Positions 26,076 to 34,499 of a DNA stretch of 62,819 nt are shown here, piece after piece; position 1 is the stretch's first letter, and the number at the start of each line of letters is the position of its first letter. The notes beneath the pieces were generated by a model. That model worked only from the letters and a program-made list of their open reading frames with translations. It did no database searches and was not told where the DNA came from. The position numbers and the translations under genes are program-made. Source of the stretch: Stenotrophomonas maltophilia (GTDB taxonomy: Bacteria; Pseudomonadota; Gammaproteobacteria; Xanthomonadales; Xanthomonadaceae); contig NZ_SRHZ01000023.1 in the NCBI RefSeq assembly GCF_004684085.1, forward strand, positions 1-62,819, in the 5' to 3' direction.

Positions 26076-26834
26076 TCAGCGCTGCTGGATCTTCGACAGC
26101 AGTCGCAGGAATTCCACATACAGCCAGACCAGGGTCACCATCAGGCCGAATGCGCCATACCACTCCATGTACTTCGGTGCGCGCTGGGCCACGCCGGTTT
26201 CGATGAAGTCGAAGTCCAGCACCAGGTTCAGCGCGGCCACGACCACCACGAACAGGCTGAAGGCGATGCCCAGCCAGCTGGCGTCGTGGATCACCGGCAC
26301 GTTGATGTTGAAGAAGCCCAGCACGAACGAGGCCAGGTAGAGCAGGGCGATACCGCCGGTGGCCGCAACCACGCCCATCTTGAAGTTCTCGGTGGCCTTG
26401 ATCAGGCCGCTGCGATAGGCGAACAGGAGCGCGAACAGGGTGCCGAAGGTCAGCAGCACTGCCTGGAACACGATGCCCGGGAACTTGGCGTTGAACAGCG
26501 CCGAGATCGCGCCGAGGAACAGTCCTTCCACCAGCGCGTACATCGGTGCGGTGACCGGCGACCATTCCTTCTTGAACACAGTGATCAGCGCCAGCACCAG
26601 GCCGCCGATGGCGCCGCCCATGGCGTACAGCTTGGCGCCGGCCATGACCTGGCCATAGTCGTCGATGGTCTGGTTCCAGGCGAAGGCGGCCGTCAGTACG
26701 GTCAGCAACAGCAGGAAGCCGGTCTTGTTGACGGTGCCGTTGAGGGTCATGGCCTGGTCAGGGCTGGTCACCACCGAGCCACTGGCGAGGTCGAGGAAGG
26801 TGGACTCGGAAAGAGCCGGGTTGCCGCTGCGCAT
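26076..26834 (-). CDS. Bax inhibitor-1/YccA family membrane protein
   Basis: A 252-residue inner-membrane protein with a cytoplasmic N-terminus of about 30 residues and seven hydrophobic helices. The family core includes VNKTGFLLLLTVLTAAFAW, YALVEGLFLGAISALFNAKF and a helix with GGIALLYLASFVLGFF. Bacterial members include YccA, which restrains the FtsH protease in E. coli, and BsYetJ, a pH-dependent calcium leak channel. Which activity applies here is not readable. GGAG lies nine bases before the start. The gene is monocistronic. Confidence 0.88.
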   Translation of the reverse strand: MRSGNPALSESTFLDLASGSVVTSPDQAMTLNGTVNKTGFLLLLTVLTAAFAWNQTIDDYGQVMAGAKLYAMGGAIGGLVLALITVFKKEWSPVTAPMYALVEGLFLGAISALFNAKFPGIVFQAVLLTFGTLFALLFAYRSGLIKATENFKMGVVAATGGIALLYLASFVLGFFNINVPVIHDASWLGIAFSLFVVVVAALNLVLDFDFIETGVAQRAPKYMEWYGAFGLMVTLVWLYVEFLRLLSKIQQR

Positions 26835-26945
26835 GCGCGTTCTCCGTGCGAATAAGGGTCAGGACGGCCATCCGGCCGATGTGTGCGAGCATAGCCCATG
26901 GCTGCTTTCGGCGCCGTGGCAGGCCCCGGCTGTGCACTTCCTGCG

Positions 26946-26975
26946 TTGACAGTTCGTGATGCGCTTGGCGACAAT
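26946..26975 (+). promoter_or_regulatory. sigma-70 promoter of tRNA-Pro/tRNA-Arg
   Basis: TTGACA (perfect -35) and GACAAT are separated by 18 bases. The tRNA-Pro 5' end lies 40 bases after the -10 box. Confidence 0.65.
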
Positions 26976-27014
26976 GGTCAGCTCCCCGGGCCTGGCCCAA
27001 GGGGATTGCAAGAT

Positions 27015-27091
27015 CGGGGTATAGCGCAGTCTGGTAGCGCGCCTGCTTTGGGAGCAGGATGTCGGGGGTTCGAATCCCTCTACCCCGACCA
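27015..27091 (+). tRNA. tRNA-Pro (UGG)
   Basis: A 77-base cloverleaf with acceptor arms CGGGGTA and TACCCCG, anticodon loop TTTGGGA between CCTGC and GCAGG, and T-arm GGGTTCGAATCCC. CCA is encoded. It is the first gene of a tRNA run and probably co-transcribed with tRNA-Arg 38 bp downstream. Confidence 0.96.
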
Positions 27092-27129
27092 ATCCAACGC
27101 CATGTCGGATTGGACACCGTTCGGTCTGG

Positions 27130-27206
27130 GCGCCCGTAGCTCAACTGGATAGAGCACCGGCCTTCTAAGCCGGCGGTTACAGGTTCGATTCCTGTCGGGC
27201 GCGCCA
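27130..27206 (+). tRNA. tRNA-Arg (UCU)
   Basis: A 77-base cloverleaf, acceptor GCGCCCG with CGGGCGC, anticodon loop CTTCTAA reading TCT, and encoded CCA. This decodes AGA/AGG, rare codons in such a GC-rich genome. Confidence 0.96.
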
Positions 27207-27295
27207 TTGAAATCAATGGCTTATGTATTCCATTCCATGCTTGGCCGGGCGCCTCCCGAAATCATCGGGGCCTGGTCGTAGTCGGGCGGGCAACG

Positions 27296-27326
27296 AAAAA
27301 AGGCCAGCGCAGTGCGCTGGCCTTTT
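27296..27326. terminator. bidirectional intrinsic terminator
   Basis: Six A, then a hairpin with arms GGCCAGCGC and GCGCTGGCC (27302-27310 with 27314-27322), then TTTT. It can end the tRNA-Arg transcript from the left and the leftward unknown gene (27371-27859) from the right. Confidence 0.85.
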
Positions 27327-27370
27327 GGCGTCGTGGTGGACGCACTCTCCTGGAGTGCATCCTTTAGGGA

Positions 27371-27859
27371 TCACATCTGTTCGAGTTCACCCACGCGCAC
27401 GGTGCCGCCGCCGCAGTTGCCGTAGCAGCCGCCACTGATCGGGCCGCTGCCGCTACCGCCGGTGCCGCCGCCACCGCCACCGCCACCACCACCCTGGGAG
27501 TTGGGCGGAAGAACGGTCGAGATGACTTCACCGGAGTCGAATTTCCCGTTTCGCCAGGTGTAGTTGACGCAGGAGATGCCGTTGCAGACGGTCAGGACGT
27601 CGCCTGACTGGACGCGGGTCTGCGCTGTCCACACGGTTGTCCGGCCTTCGTTGAGCTTTGCAACCTCTTGGGAAAGCTGCTGGTTGGTCACCGGGTCCGG
27701 ATAGGGGGTTGCCAGCGTGCACCCCGAGGTGCAGTTGATGACGCCAGGAAGCTTTTTCGCTTGAACACTCCCTACCGCCATGAGCAGCAGGACGCCTGCA
27801 AGGGCGGGGATGGAGTTTCTGCCAAGCGAAGGGATAATCCCAATGAGTCTAGCTTTCAC
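27371..27859 (-). CDS. secreted Gly-rich protein of unknown function
   Basis: A 162-residue protein I cannot assign. A signal peptide spans about residues 1-35 (ALAGVLLLMAVGSVQAKK). The mature part has a small Cys-containing domain (NCTSGCTLATPYPDP, VCNGISCVNYTWRNGKFDSG) and then a Gly-rich tail with about ten consecutive Gly and a CYGNCGGG motif near the end. Six cysteines suggest disulfides in an exported protein. The GTG start at 27859 has AAGGA six bases upstream and begins nine bases after the stop of the upstream gene, so the pair is coupled. The Gly run is encoded by GGT/GGC repeats. The GC content appears lower than in flanking genes. Confidence 0.6.
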   Translation of the reverse strand: MKARLIGIIPSLGRNSIPALAGVLLLMAVGSVQAKKLPGVINCTSGCTLATPYPDPVTNQQLSQEVAKLNEGRTTVWTAQTRVQSGDVLTVCNGISCVNYTWRNGKFDSGEVISTVLPPNSQGGGGGGGGGGTGGSGSGPISGGCYGNCGGGTVRVGELEQM

Positions 27860-27868
27860 AATATGTCC

Positions 27869-28789
27869 TTATCGTGGGATGCAACAGTTCTTGAAGATCT
27901 CGTTTGATGACAGTCGGGCGTTTTCTTTTTGTTGGCTGCTCAGGTTTTTCTCACGGGTTGCAATGTCGTTGGTTGTGGCGAATCGGGGGTCGAGCCTGTT
28001 GAGGACGCGGGTGTAAGCCAGGGCGGCGACAGGATCTGCAGGAACGATGCCGCCGTAGGTGTAGGCCATTGCCATGTCGCTGATGACATTGACGTTCCCT
28101 TGTGCTTCCAGTTCGCGGAGATACCCGGTGGCTGTTTCCTTCCATGCCTCGAGCTTCGCCGGGTCACGGATGGCGTCATCAAGCGAACCGATGGCCTTCT
28201 CTGGCGAGAGCGAGTAAGCGCGCATTGCTTCCTGCGAGCCCATGGCGGCGGCCTTTGAGAGCCAGTCGGCGTGATAGATGTCCTGATCCAGAGCGAGCGA
28301 CTCGCACTCTTTGAGGATTCGCTCGGATCTTTCCAGGAACCAGTTGCCCGACCCGACGCTGGCGGCTGAGTCGGCCAGGTTGTCAGCGCGATCGGAGATG
28401 AAGGTCTGGCACTGCTCGACGGTCCGATAGATTTCGTAGGTTGCCGTGGCATCTCCAGATTCGGAGCGCAGCATCAGTTGCTTGACGTGGGCGAGCGCGT
28501 CACCGGGCGGGCGGAACTCATTTCCCCGGACAATTTCGTAGGCCTTCGGTCCCACGGCCTTGTACGAGCCCCGGGGAATCTTGTTGTCTCTTTCAAGCGT
28601 CTGTGCAGCCGTTGCGCTTGAGGCTGGAAGCGGCTTTGCATATGCAGATGTGCCTTCCCGGCTTCCGCTCCTGTCGGATTCCCGCGGTGTGGTGTCAGCC
28701 GTCTCCTGCTGCCGATAGCTGGACACTGCAACGGCTGCTGCTGCCAGCGCCGCTGCCAGCGTGACGAATCCGATTAGGCGCTTTCTCAT
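27869..28789 (-). CDS. exported protein with Sel1/TPR-like helical repeats, unknown function
   Basis: A 306-residue protein of unknown function. An N-terminal hydrophobic segment (about residues 7-24, GFVTLAAALAAAAVAVSS) predicts a signal peptide or anchor, followed by a polar linker of about 60 residues. The rest is helical and resembles Sel1/TPR repeats: ADWLSKAAAMGSQEAMRAY and GGIVPADPVAALAYTRVLNR. The only cysteines are two near the middle (around 128-162) and a CC pair near the C-terminus (NCCIPR). It is translated first in a two-gene unit with the Gly-rich secreted protein. Triple 11-bp repeats lie 111 bp upstream. The base composition suggests an accessory pair placed between tRNA genes. 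Confidence 0.6.
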   Translation of the reverse strand: MRKRLIGFVTLAAALAAAAVAVSSYRQQETADTTPRESDRSGSREGTSAYAKPLPASSATAAQTLERDNKIPRGSYKAVGPKAYEIVRGNEFRPPGDALAHVKQLMLRSESGDATATYEIYRTVEQCQTFISDRADNLADSAASVGSGNWFLERSERILKECESLALDQDIYHADWLSKAAAMGSQEAMRAYSLSPEKAIGSLDDAIRDPAKLEAWKETATGYLRELEAQGNVNVISDMAMAYTYGGIVPADPVAALAYTRVLNRLDPRFATTNDIATREKNLSSQQKENARLSSNEIFKNCCIPR

Positions 28790-28899
28790 TTATCGATCTC
28801 ACCTTCATTGCAGGAACCGGCATGGTTGCAAACGCGAGCGCCGTGTTCCATGTCCTGCAGCTAACGGTGTATGAACAGATCCCCCCCATTCCCATTCGA

Positions 28900-28932
28900 G
28901 ATTTGTTCACGATTTGTTCACGTTACATTCAC
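28900..28932. repeat. three tandem 11-bp repeats, candidate operator
   Basis: GATTTGTTCAC (28900-28910), GATTTGTTCAC (28911-28921) and a diverged GTTACATTCAC (28922-28932). An 11-bp period puts each copy on the same DNA face, as in direct-repeat operators. It lies 111-143 bp upstream of the leftward unknown gene pair. A TGAACA in the other orientation occurs at 28872-28877. Confidence 0.5.
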
Positions 28933-29442
28933 TTGACCAGCGGGCGGCAGCCCCGAGGTGTGCGCGCCAGGCAAGGCGGCGAGGGCTCGCTTCCGACCGT
29001 TGTTGAATGCAGGCGATGTGCAGGGCATCAACATCGAGCAACCTGACGGTGTGCTGCGCCTGGCCATCTGCAATCGCATAGCGTTTGGCTGCGCCGTGAT
29101 GTCGCTGACGGACGGCGTCATTGATCGCTTGCCGCGTTTCCCCGAATGGCGGAGTCGTTCAACGCGATGCTCAAGACGGGAATGGCCCTTGATCGACCGT
29201 CCACCAGATGTGATGCAGTGTCTGCCGAAGCGACAGTCGCGTCGTTGGATGGGGCAAGGGCAGTGGCAGCCGCAAGCCTTGTTCCTGCGTCTGCACATCA
29301 ATGTGAAGAAATGCTTGCAATTCCCTCGCGGCTCCCGGAAAATGCCGGACTCGCTTCGGGGGACGGACTTCTGGTTCAACCCGGTCGCAACGCATCAAGT
29401 CCAAGTGTCAGTGGTACCGGCGCAGGGACGAAAGTTTCAGTG
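28933..29442. other. gap of about 510 bp without a recognisable gene
   Basis: Between the tandem repeats and tRNA-His. Overlapping open frames on both strands show no domain or normal codon pattern. A short frame at 29146 starts MAESFNAMLKTG, which faintly resembles the end of IS3-type integrase cores, but nothing before or after supports it. Possibly decayed mobile DNA. Confidence 0.3.
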
Positions 29443-29519
29443 GTGGCTGTAGCTCAGTTGGTTAGAGTACCGGATTGTGATTCCGGTGGTCGGGGGTTCG
29501 AATCCCCTCAGCCACCCCA
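29443..29519 (+). tRNA. tRNA-His (GUG)
   Basis: A 77-base tRNA with the extra 5' G typical of tRNA-His, acceptor TGGCTG with CAGCCA, anticodon loop TTGTGAT and encoded CCA. Confidence 0.96.
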
Positions 29520-29553
29520 CTGATTCAACCGCATCGGCACAACCGACACGGTG

Positions 29554-29581
29554 TTGCAATAAACAGAAAGCACGCTACAAT
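29554..29581 (+). promoter_or_regulatory. promoter of first tRNA-Lys
   Basis: TTGCAA and TACAAT separated by 16 bases, 17 bases before the tRNA-Lys 5' end. Confidence 0.6.
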
Positions 29582-29598
29582 GTGCGTCTGAGTTTCAC

Positions 29599-29674
29599 GG
29601 GCCGTTAGCTCAGTTGGTAGAGCAGTTGACTCTTAATCAATAGGTCCAAGGTTCGAATCCTTGACGGCCCACCA
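29599..29674 (+). tRNA. tRNA-Lys (CUU), copy 1
   Basis: A 76-base tRNA, acceptor GGGCCGT with ACGGCCC, anticodon loop CTCTTAA reading CTT, and encoded CCA. A second copy lies about 200 bp downstream. Confidence 0.96.
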
Positions 29675-29681
29675 AGACAGA

Positions 29682-29713
29682 AGCCACCTGGCATTCCAGG
29701 TGGCTTTTTTCTT
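29682..29713 (+). terminator. intrinsic terminator after tRNA-Lys 1
   Basis: A perfect 10-bp stem (29682-29691 with 29696-29705) followed by a run of T. Each tRNA-Lys has its own promoter and terminator. Confidence 0.9.
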
Positions 29714-29826
29714 ATAAGTGTGACCCCTTCGATTCGAAGGTGGGCACGCTGCAGAGTCCCGCCTGGTGCGGCGCTTCTGCAGGAGCGGAACCGCAATGCT
29801 GCTTTCAACGACGTTGAAAAAAGCGC

Positions 29827-29856
29827 TTGCACCCACCGAGCGGATCGGGTCATAAT
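29827..29856 (+). promoter_or_regulatory. promoter of second tRNA-Lys
   Basis: TTGCAC and CATAAT separated by 18 bases, 15 bases before the tRNA. Confidence 0.55.
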
Positions 29857-29871
29857 TCGCGCCCCGATTTC

Positions 29872-29947
29872 GGGCTGTTAGCTCAGTTGGTAGAGCAGTT
29901 GACTCTTAATCAATAGGTCCAAGGTTCGAATCCTTGACAGCCCACCA
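29872..29947 (+). tRNA. tRNA-Lys (CUU), copy 2
   Basis: Identical to copy 1 except for a compensated acceptor base pair: GGGCTGT with ACAGCCC instead of GGGCCGT with ACGGCCC. Anticodon CTT, CCA encoded. Confidence 0.96.
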
Positions 29948-29953
29948 GACAAA

Positions 29954-29984
29954 AGCCACTTGGTTCGCCAAGTGGCTTTTTTCT
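29954..29984 (+). terminator. intrinsic terminator after tRNA-Lys 2
   Basis: AGCCACTTGG-TTCG-CCAAGTGGCT stem followed by six T. Confidence 0.9.
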
Positions 29985-30008
29985 TGCTTGTTTGCCGGGG
30001 TGCGCTTC

Positions 30009-30090
30009 ATCCACGCATGGCGTGGATCTACTGAAGCGATGCATGGCGTGGATCTACTGACGCGATGCACGGCGTGGATCTACTGAAGCG
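30009..30090 (-). repeat. SMAG element with two partial copies in a 26-bp tandem array
   Basis: A full minus-strand SMAG (30009-30031, arms ATCCACGC and GCGTGGAT ending in CTAC) is followed by two 26-bp direct copies (30039-30064 and 30065-30090). These keep the GGCGTGGATCTACTGA half and have lost the left arm. Confidence 0.75.
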
Positions 30091-30219
30091 ATGCTGAAAT
30101 CAGGGGCGTACGCGTCATCAGTGTTTTCAATGCTGTGCGCTGTTTCTCACCACACTGCCTGCTGGATCGCTCCCAATGGTTCTTCCGCGCCGATGGCGCA
30201 TGCACGAAGGAAAATCCTG

Positions 30220-30528
30220 ATGGCCGATATCAAACGACTGCACTGGGCGCTGTGGGTTCCATGTGTGTTGCTGGCACTGGCGGCCTGTGCGCCGGAGCGT
30301 GATCCGGCGCAGACCGTGGAGCGCGATGCAGGTACAGAGGCGGTTCCGGCGCGCCCGGTCGGTGACGCCATGCAGATGCAGCCGGCGCAGCCGGTGGAGG
30401 CTGAAGCGGCGCCGGAGGCGGTGGAGCTGCGCCGCACCGACGAGGGCGGCGTGGAGGTCCGCAAAGTGGACGCGACGGTCGGGCAGGGCGCTGAGGCATT
30501 GCCGTCCCGCGCCGAAGCGAAGCACTGA
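30220..30528 (+). CDS. small lipoprotein of unknown function
   Basis: A 102-residue protein. The signal peptide with lipobox LALAAC places the lipidated Cys at about residue 23 and predicts a periplasm-facing lipoprotein. The mature part of about 80 residues is Glu/Ala/Val-rich, acidic and low in complexity, with no recognised domain. AAGGA lies eight bases before the ATG at 30220; an in-frame upstream ATG at 30091 would add 43 residues without a signal peptide. It sits alone between a SMAG array and tRNA-Leu. Confidence 0.65.
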   Translation: MADIKRLHWALWVPCVLLALAACAPERDPAQTVERDAGTEAVPARPVGDAMQMQPAQPVEAEAAPEAVELRRTDEGGVEVRKVDATVGQGAEALPSRAEAKH

Positions 30529-30668
30529 GTCGCTGCCGTCCCGGAGGCGCGCTCGGCGTCCGGGACGGCCCCTCGGCGATCACATTGCCCGCAGTTGGCA
30601 GGTTCAGCTTTGTGCAGGCCTTCCGCTTCCGGTCGTCGCCTGCGACAATGGGCACCTGTGCCGGCCAC

Positions 30669-30753
<85 letters not shown>

Positions 30754-30942
30754 GTGCCGGCCTGTCCCCGCCCTGATCGGGCCATCTGCGCCCCCTTGAC
30801 CGGCACGCGCTGGCAGTGCACGCCGAATTGGGCGAAACTAAAGGGCTGCGGCAAGCAGGCGCGTCCCAGACGTCGTGTCCTTACAACCGTTTCATCCCAA
30901 TCATCGTGCCGGGGGCCTGGGCCACCGGTGGCAGGAGTCAAC

Positions 30943-32238
30943 ATGCAAGCTTCGATCGAATCCACCGGCAACCTGGAACGCCGCCTGAGCTTCTCGCTGC
31001 CGGAAGACCGTCTGCAGAGCCACATCGTCGGCCGCTTGGGCGAAATCGCCCGTACCACCCGCATCAAGGGTTTCCGTCCGGGCAAGGTGCCGGCCAAGGT
31101 GATCGAGCAGCGCTTCGGCGCGCAGGTCCGTGGTGAGGCGCTGGACGGCCTGCTGCGCGAAACCTTTGATGCCGCCGTGCGCGAGCACGACCTGCGCATC
31201 GTCGGCAGCCCGCGCATCGACAAGGGCGAAGAGGGCGAGTTCTCCTTCGTGGCGACCGTGGAAGTGGTGCCGGACTTCGGCGACATCGACGTCAGCAAGC
31301 TGACCGTCGTGCGCCACAGCGCCGAGATCAACGACGCCGACATCGATCAGATGATCGAAAATCTGCAGAACCAGCGTCGTACCTGGGCCCCGGTCAGCCG
31401 TGGCGCGCAGGACGGTGACCTGGTCGCGGTGGAAACCTGGTCGCAGGCCGGCGAAGAGCGCCTGCCGGTCGAAGGCACCGAGAAGGGTTCGATCGTGCTC
31501 GGCCAGGGCATGATGTTTGAAACCATCGAAAAGGGCCTGGTCGGCCTGGCCAAGGGCGAAGAGAAGACCCTGGACGTCGACTTCCCGGCCGACTGGCGCG
31601 TGCCGGTGCTGGCCGGCAAGACCGTGCAGGTCACCGTCAAGGTCGCCGAAGTGTCCGAGCCGGTCGTGCCGGCGGTCGATGAAGCCTTCATCAAGAGCTT
31701 CGGTGTGAAGGGCGGCGACGTCGAGCAGTTCCGCAGCGACATCCGCGCCAACCTGGAGCGTGAGCTGAAGGGCGCGCTGATGAACCGCCTGCGCCGCGAA
31801 GTGGGCGAGCAGCTGATCGCCGCCTACGCCTCGGTGGAAATGCCGCCGCGCCTGGTCGAGAACGAAGCCCGCGCCATGCTGGCCCAGCAGGTCGAGCAGA
31901 TCCGCCGCAACGGCCAGAACGTCGGTGAAATCCCGGCCGATGCCCACGAAGGCTTCAAGGACGCTGCCGCCAAGCGCGTGCTGGTCGGCCTGCTGGTCGG
32001 CGAAGTGGCCCGCGTCAACGACCTGCGCCTGGAAGCCAAGCGTCTGAACGAAACGATGCGTCTGATCGCTTCGACCTACGAAGAGCCGGAGCAGGTCATT
32101 GAGATGTACCGCAATGATCCCCAGCTGATGTCTGGCCTGCAGAACCGCGTGATGGAAGAGCAGGTGATCGACTGGATCGCCGAGCGTGCCCAGCACACTG
32201 AAGAAAAGCTGTCGTTCCAGGACGCGATCCGCCAGTAA
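30943..32238 (+). CDS. tig: trigger factor (ribosome-associated chaperone)
   Basis: A 431-residue trigger factor. It binds ribosomal protein L23 at the exit tunnel and shields nascent chains. The ribosome-binding signature [17 protein letters not shown] (about residues 44-60) is in the N-terminal domain. An FKBP-type PPIase domain follows (about 155-245), then the C-terminal helical cradle. GGCAGGAG lies six bases before the ATG at 30943; the open frame extends upstream through tRNA-Leu and is not coding there. It starts the tig-clpP-clpX-lon-hupB block. A GC hairpin at 32260-32283 follows. Confidence 0.97.
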   Translation: MQASIESTGNLERRLSFSLPEDRLQSHIVGRLGEIARTTRIKGFRPGKVPAKVIEQRFGAQVRGEALDGLLRETFDAAVREHDLRIVGSPRIDKGEEGEFSFVATVEVVPDFGDIDVSKLTVVRHSAEINDADIDQMIENLQNQRRTWAPVSRGAQDGDLVAVETWSQAGEERLPVEGTEKGSIVLGQGMMFETIEKGLVGLAKGEEKTLDVDFPADWRVPVLAGKTVQVTVKVAEVSEPVVPAVDEAFIKSFGVKGGDVEQFRSDIRANLERELKGALMNRLRREVGEQLIAAYASVEMPPRLVENEARAMLAQQVEQIRRNGQNVGEIPADAHEGFKDAAAKRVLVGLLVGEVARVNDLRLEAKRLNETMRLIASTYEEPEQVIEMYRNDPQLMSGLQNRVMEEQVIDWIAERAQHTEEKLSFQDAIRQ

Positions 32239-32259
32239 GCCCGGGCGGATCACCGGATG

Positions 32260-32283
32260 CCCCGCGCCTGTCCCGGCGCGGGG
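32260..32283 (+). terminator. hairpin between tig and clpP
   Basis: Perfect 9-bp stem CCCCGCGCC with GGCGCGGGG and a six-base loop, followed by TTGTTG. Weak T-tract; it may attenuate readthrough into clpP. Confidence 0.5.
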
Positions 32284-32314
32284 TTGTTGCCCCCCAAGAT
32301 AGGTACCTCACGTA

Positions 32315-32941
32315 ATGGACAACCGAACCAAAGCCCTGAACCTGGTTCCGATGGTGGTCGAGCAGACCAGCCGCGGCGAGCGTGCCTACGACATCTATTC
32401 GCGCCTGTTGAAGGAGCGCCTGATCTTCCTCGTGGGCCCGATCGACGATCACATGGCCAACGTGGTGGTGGCGCAGTTGCTGTTCCTGGAATCGGAAAAC
32501 CCGGAAAAGGACATCAACATCTACATCAACTCGCCGGGTGGCGTGGTCACCGCCGGCATGGCGATCTACGACACCATGCAGTACATCAAGCCGAATGTGA
32601 GCACCACCTGCATCGGCCAGGCCGCCTCGATGGGCGCCCTGCTGCTGGCCGCGGGCGAAGCCGGCAAGCGCTATGCGCTGCCGAACTCGCGCGTGATGAT
32701 CCACCAGCCGCTGGGCGGCTACCAGGGCCAGGCCACTGACATCGACATCCACGCGCGTGAGATCCTGACCCTGCGTTCGCGCCTGAACGAGATACTGGCC
32801 AAGCACACCGGCCAGTCGCTGGAGACGATCGCCCGCGACACCGAGCGCGACAACTTCAAGAGCGCCTTCGAGGCGCAGGCCTATGGTCTGGTCGACCAGG
32901 TCCTGGAGCGTCGCCCGGATGAGTCGATCCAGGCCGGCTGA
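32315..32941 (+). CDS. clpP: ATP-dependent Clp protease proteolytic subunit
   Basis: A 208-residue serine peptidase that forms the two-ring 14-mer degraded-protein chamber used by ClpX (and ClpA). The active-site Ser is in [16 protein letters not shown] (about residue 111), the His in [17 protein letters not shown] (about 136), with the Asp about 50 residues later. The N-terminal [20 protein letters not shown] is the region around propeptide cleavage and axial loops. It lies 126 bp before clpX, as in other proteobacteria. Confidence 0.97.
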   Translation: MDNRTKALNLVPMVVEQTSRGERAYDIYSRLLKERLIFLVGPIDDHMANVVVAQLLFLESENPEKDINIYINSPGGVVTAGMAIYDTMQYIKPNVSTTCIGQAASMGALLLAAGEAGKRYALPNSRVMIHQPLGGYQGQATDIDIHAREILTLRSRLNEILAKHTGQSLETIARDTERDNFKSAFEAQAYGLVDQVLERRPDESIQAG

Positions 32942-32951
32942 CCGGTCATCA

Positions 32952-32972
32952 CGGGGCCGTGGAGGCCCCGTT
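32952..32972 (+). terminator. weak hairpin after clpP
   Basis: CGGGGCC with GGCCCCG (32952-32958 and 32964-32970) followed by TT. Partial termination at most. Confidence 0.35.
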
Positions 32973-33067
32973 CCTGCAGGGTCGGGCGGGACTGGTGTCC
33001 CTCCGGCCCTGTGCTATTCTCGAATCGAACCCCCGTTCAGCGGGTGGGGTAACTGGGTAAGCGAAGC

Positions 33068-34357
<1,290 letters not shown>

Positions 34358-34410
34358 TCCTTCCAGGTTGTTGATTGGAAAGGATTTTCAAGGAATGCCT
34401 TGCATCTGAA

Positions 34411-34447
34411 AGCCGATGGCCCCATAACGGGGCCATCGGCTTTTTTT
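34411..34447 (+). terminator. intrinsic terminator between clpX and lon
   Basis: A perfect 12-bp stem (34412-34423 with 34429-34440) and seven T. This separates clpPX from lon, which therefore should have its own promoter or depend on readthrough. Confidence 0.92.
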
Positions 34448-34499
34448 GTCTCCGGAAGATGCCCTCCCGGAGGCGGTTTTCCCCTTCCCTGGAGCCCCC

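Noticed and set aside
28918..29452. Opposing open frames of about 150-165 codons between the unknown gene pair and tRNA-His.
   Set aside because: No domain, no ribosome site, atypical residue composition, and one frame runs directly into tRNA-His.
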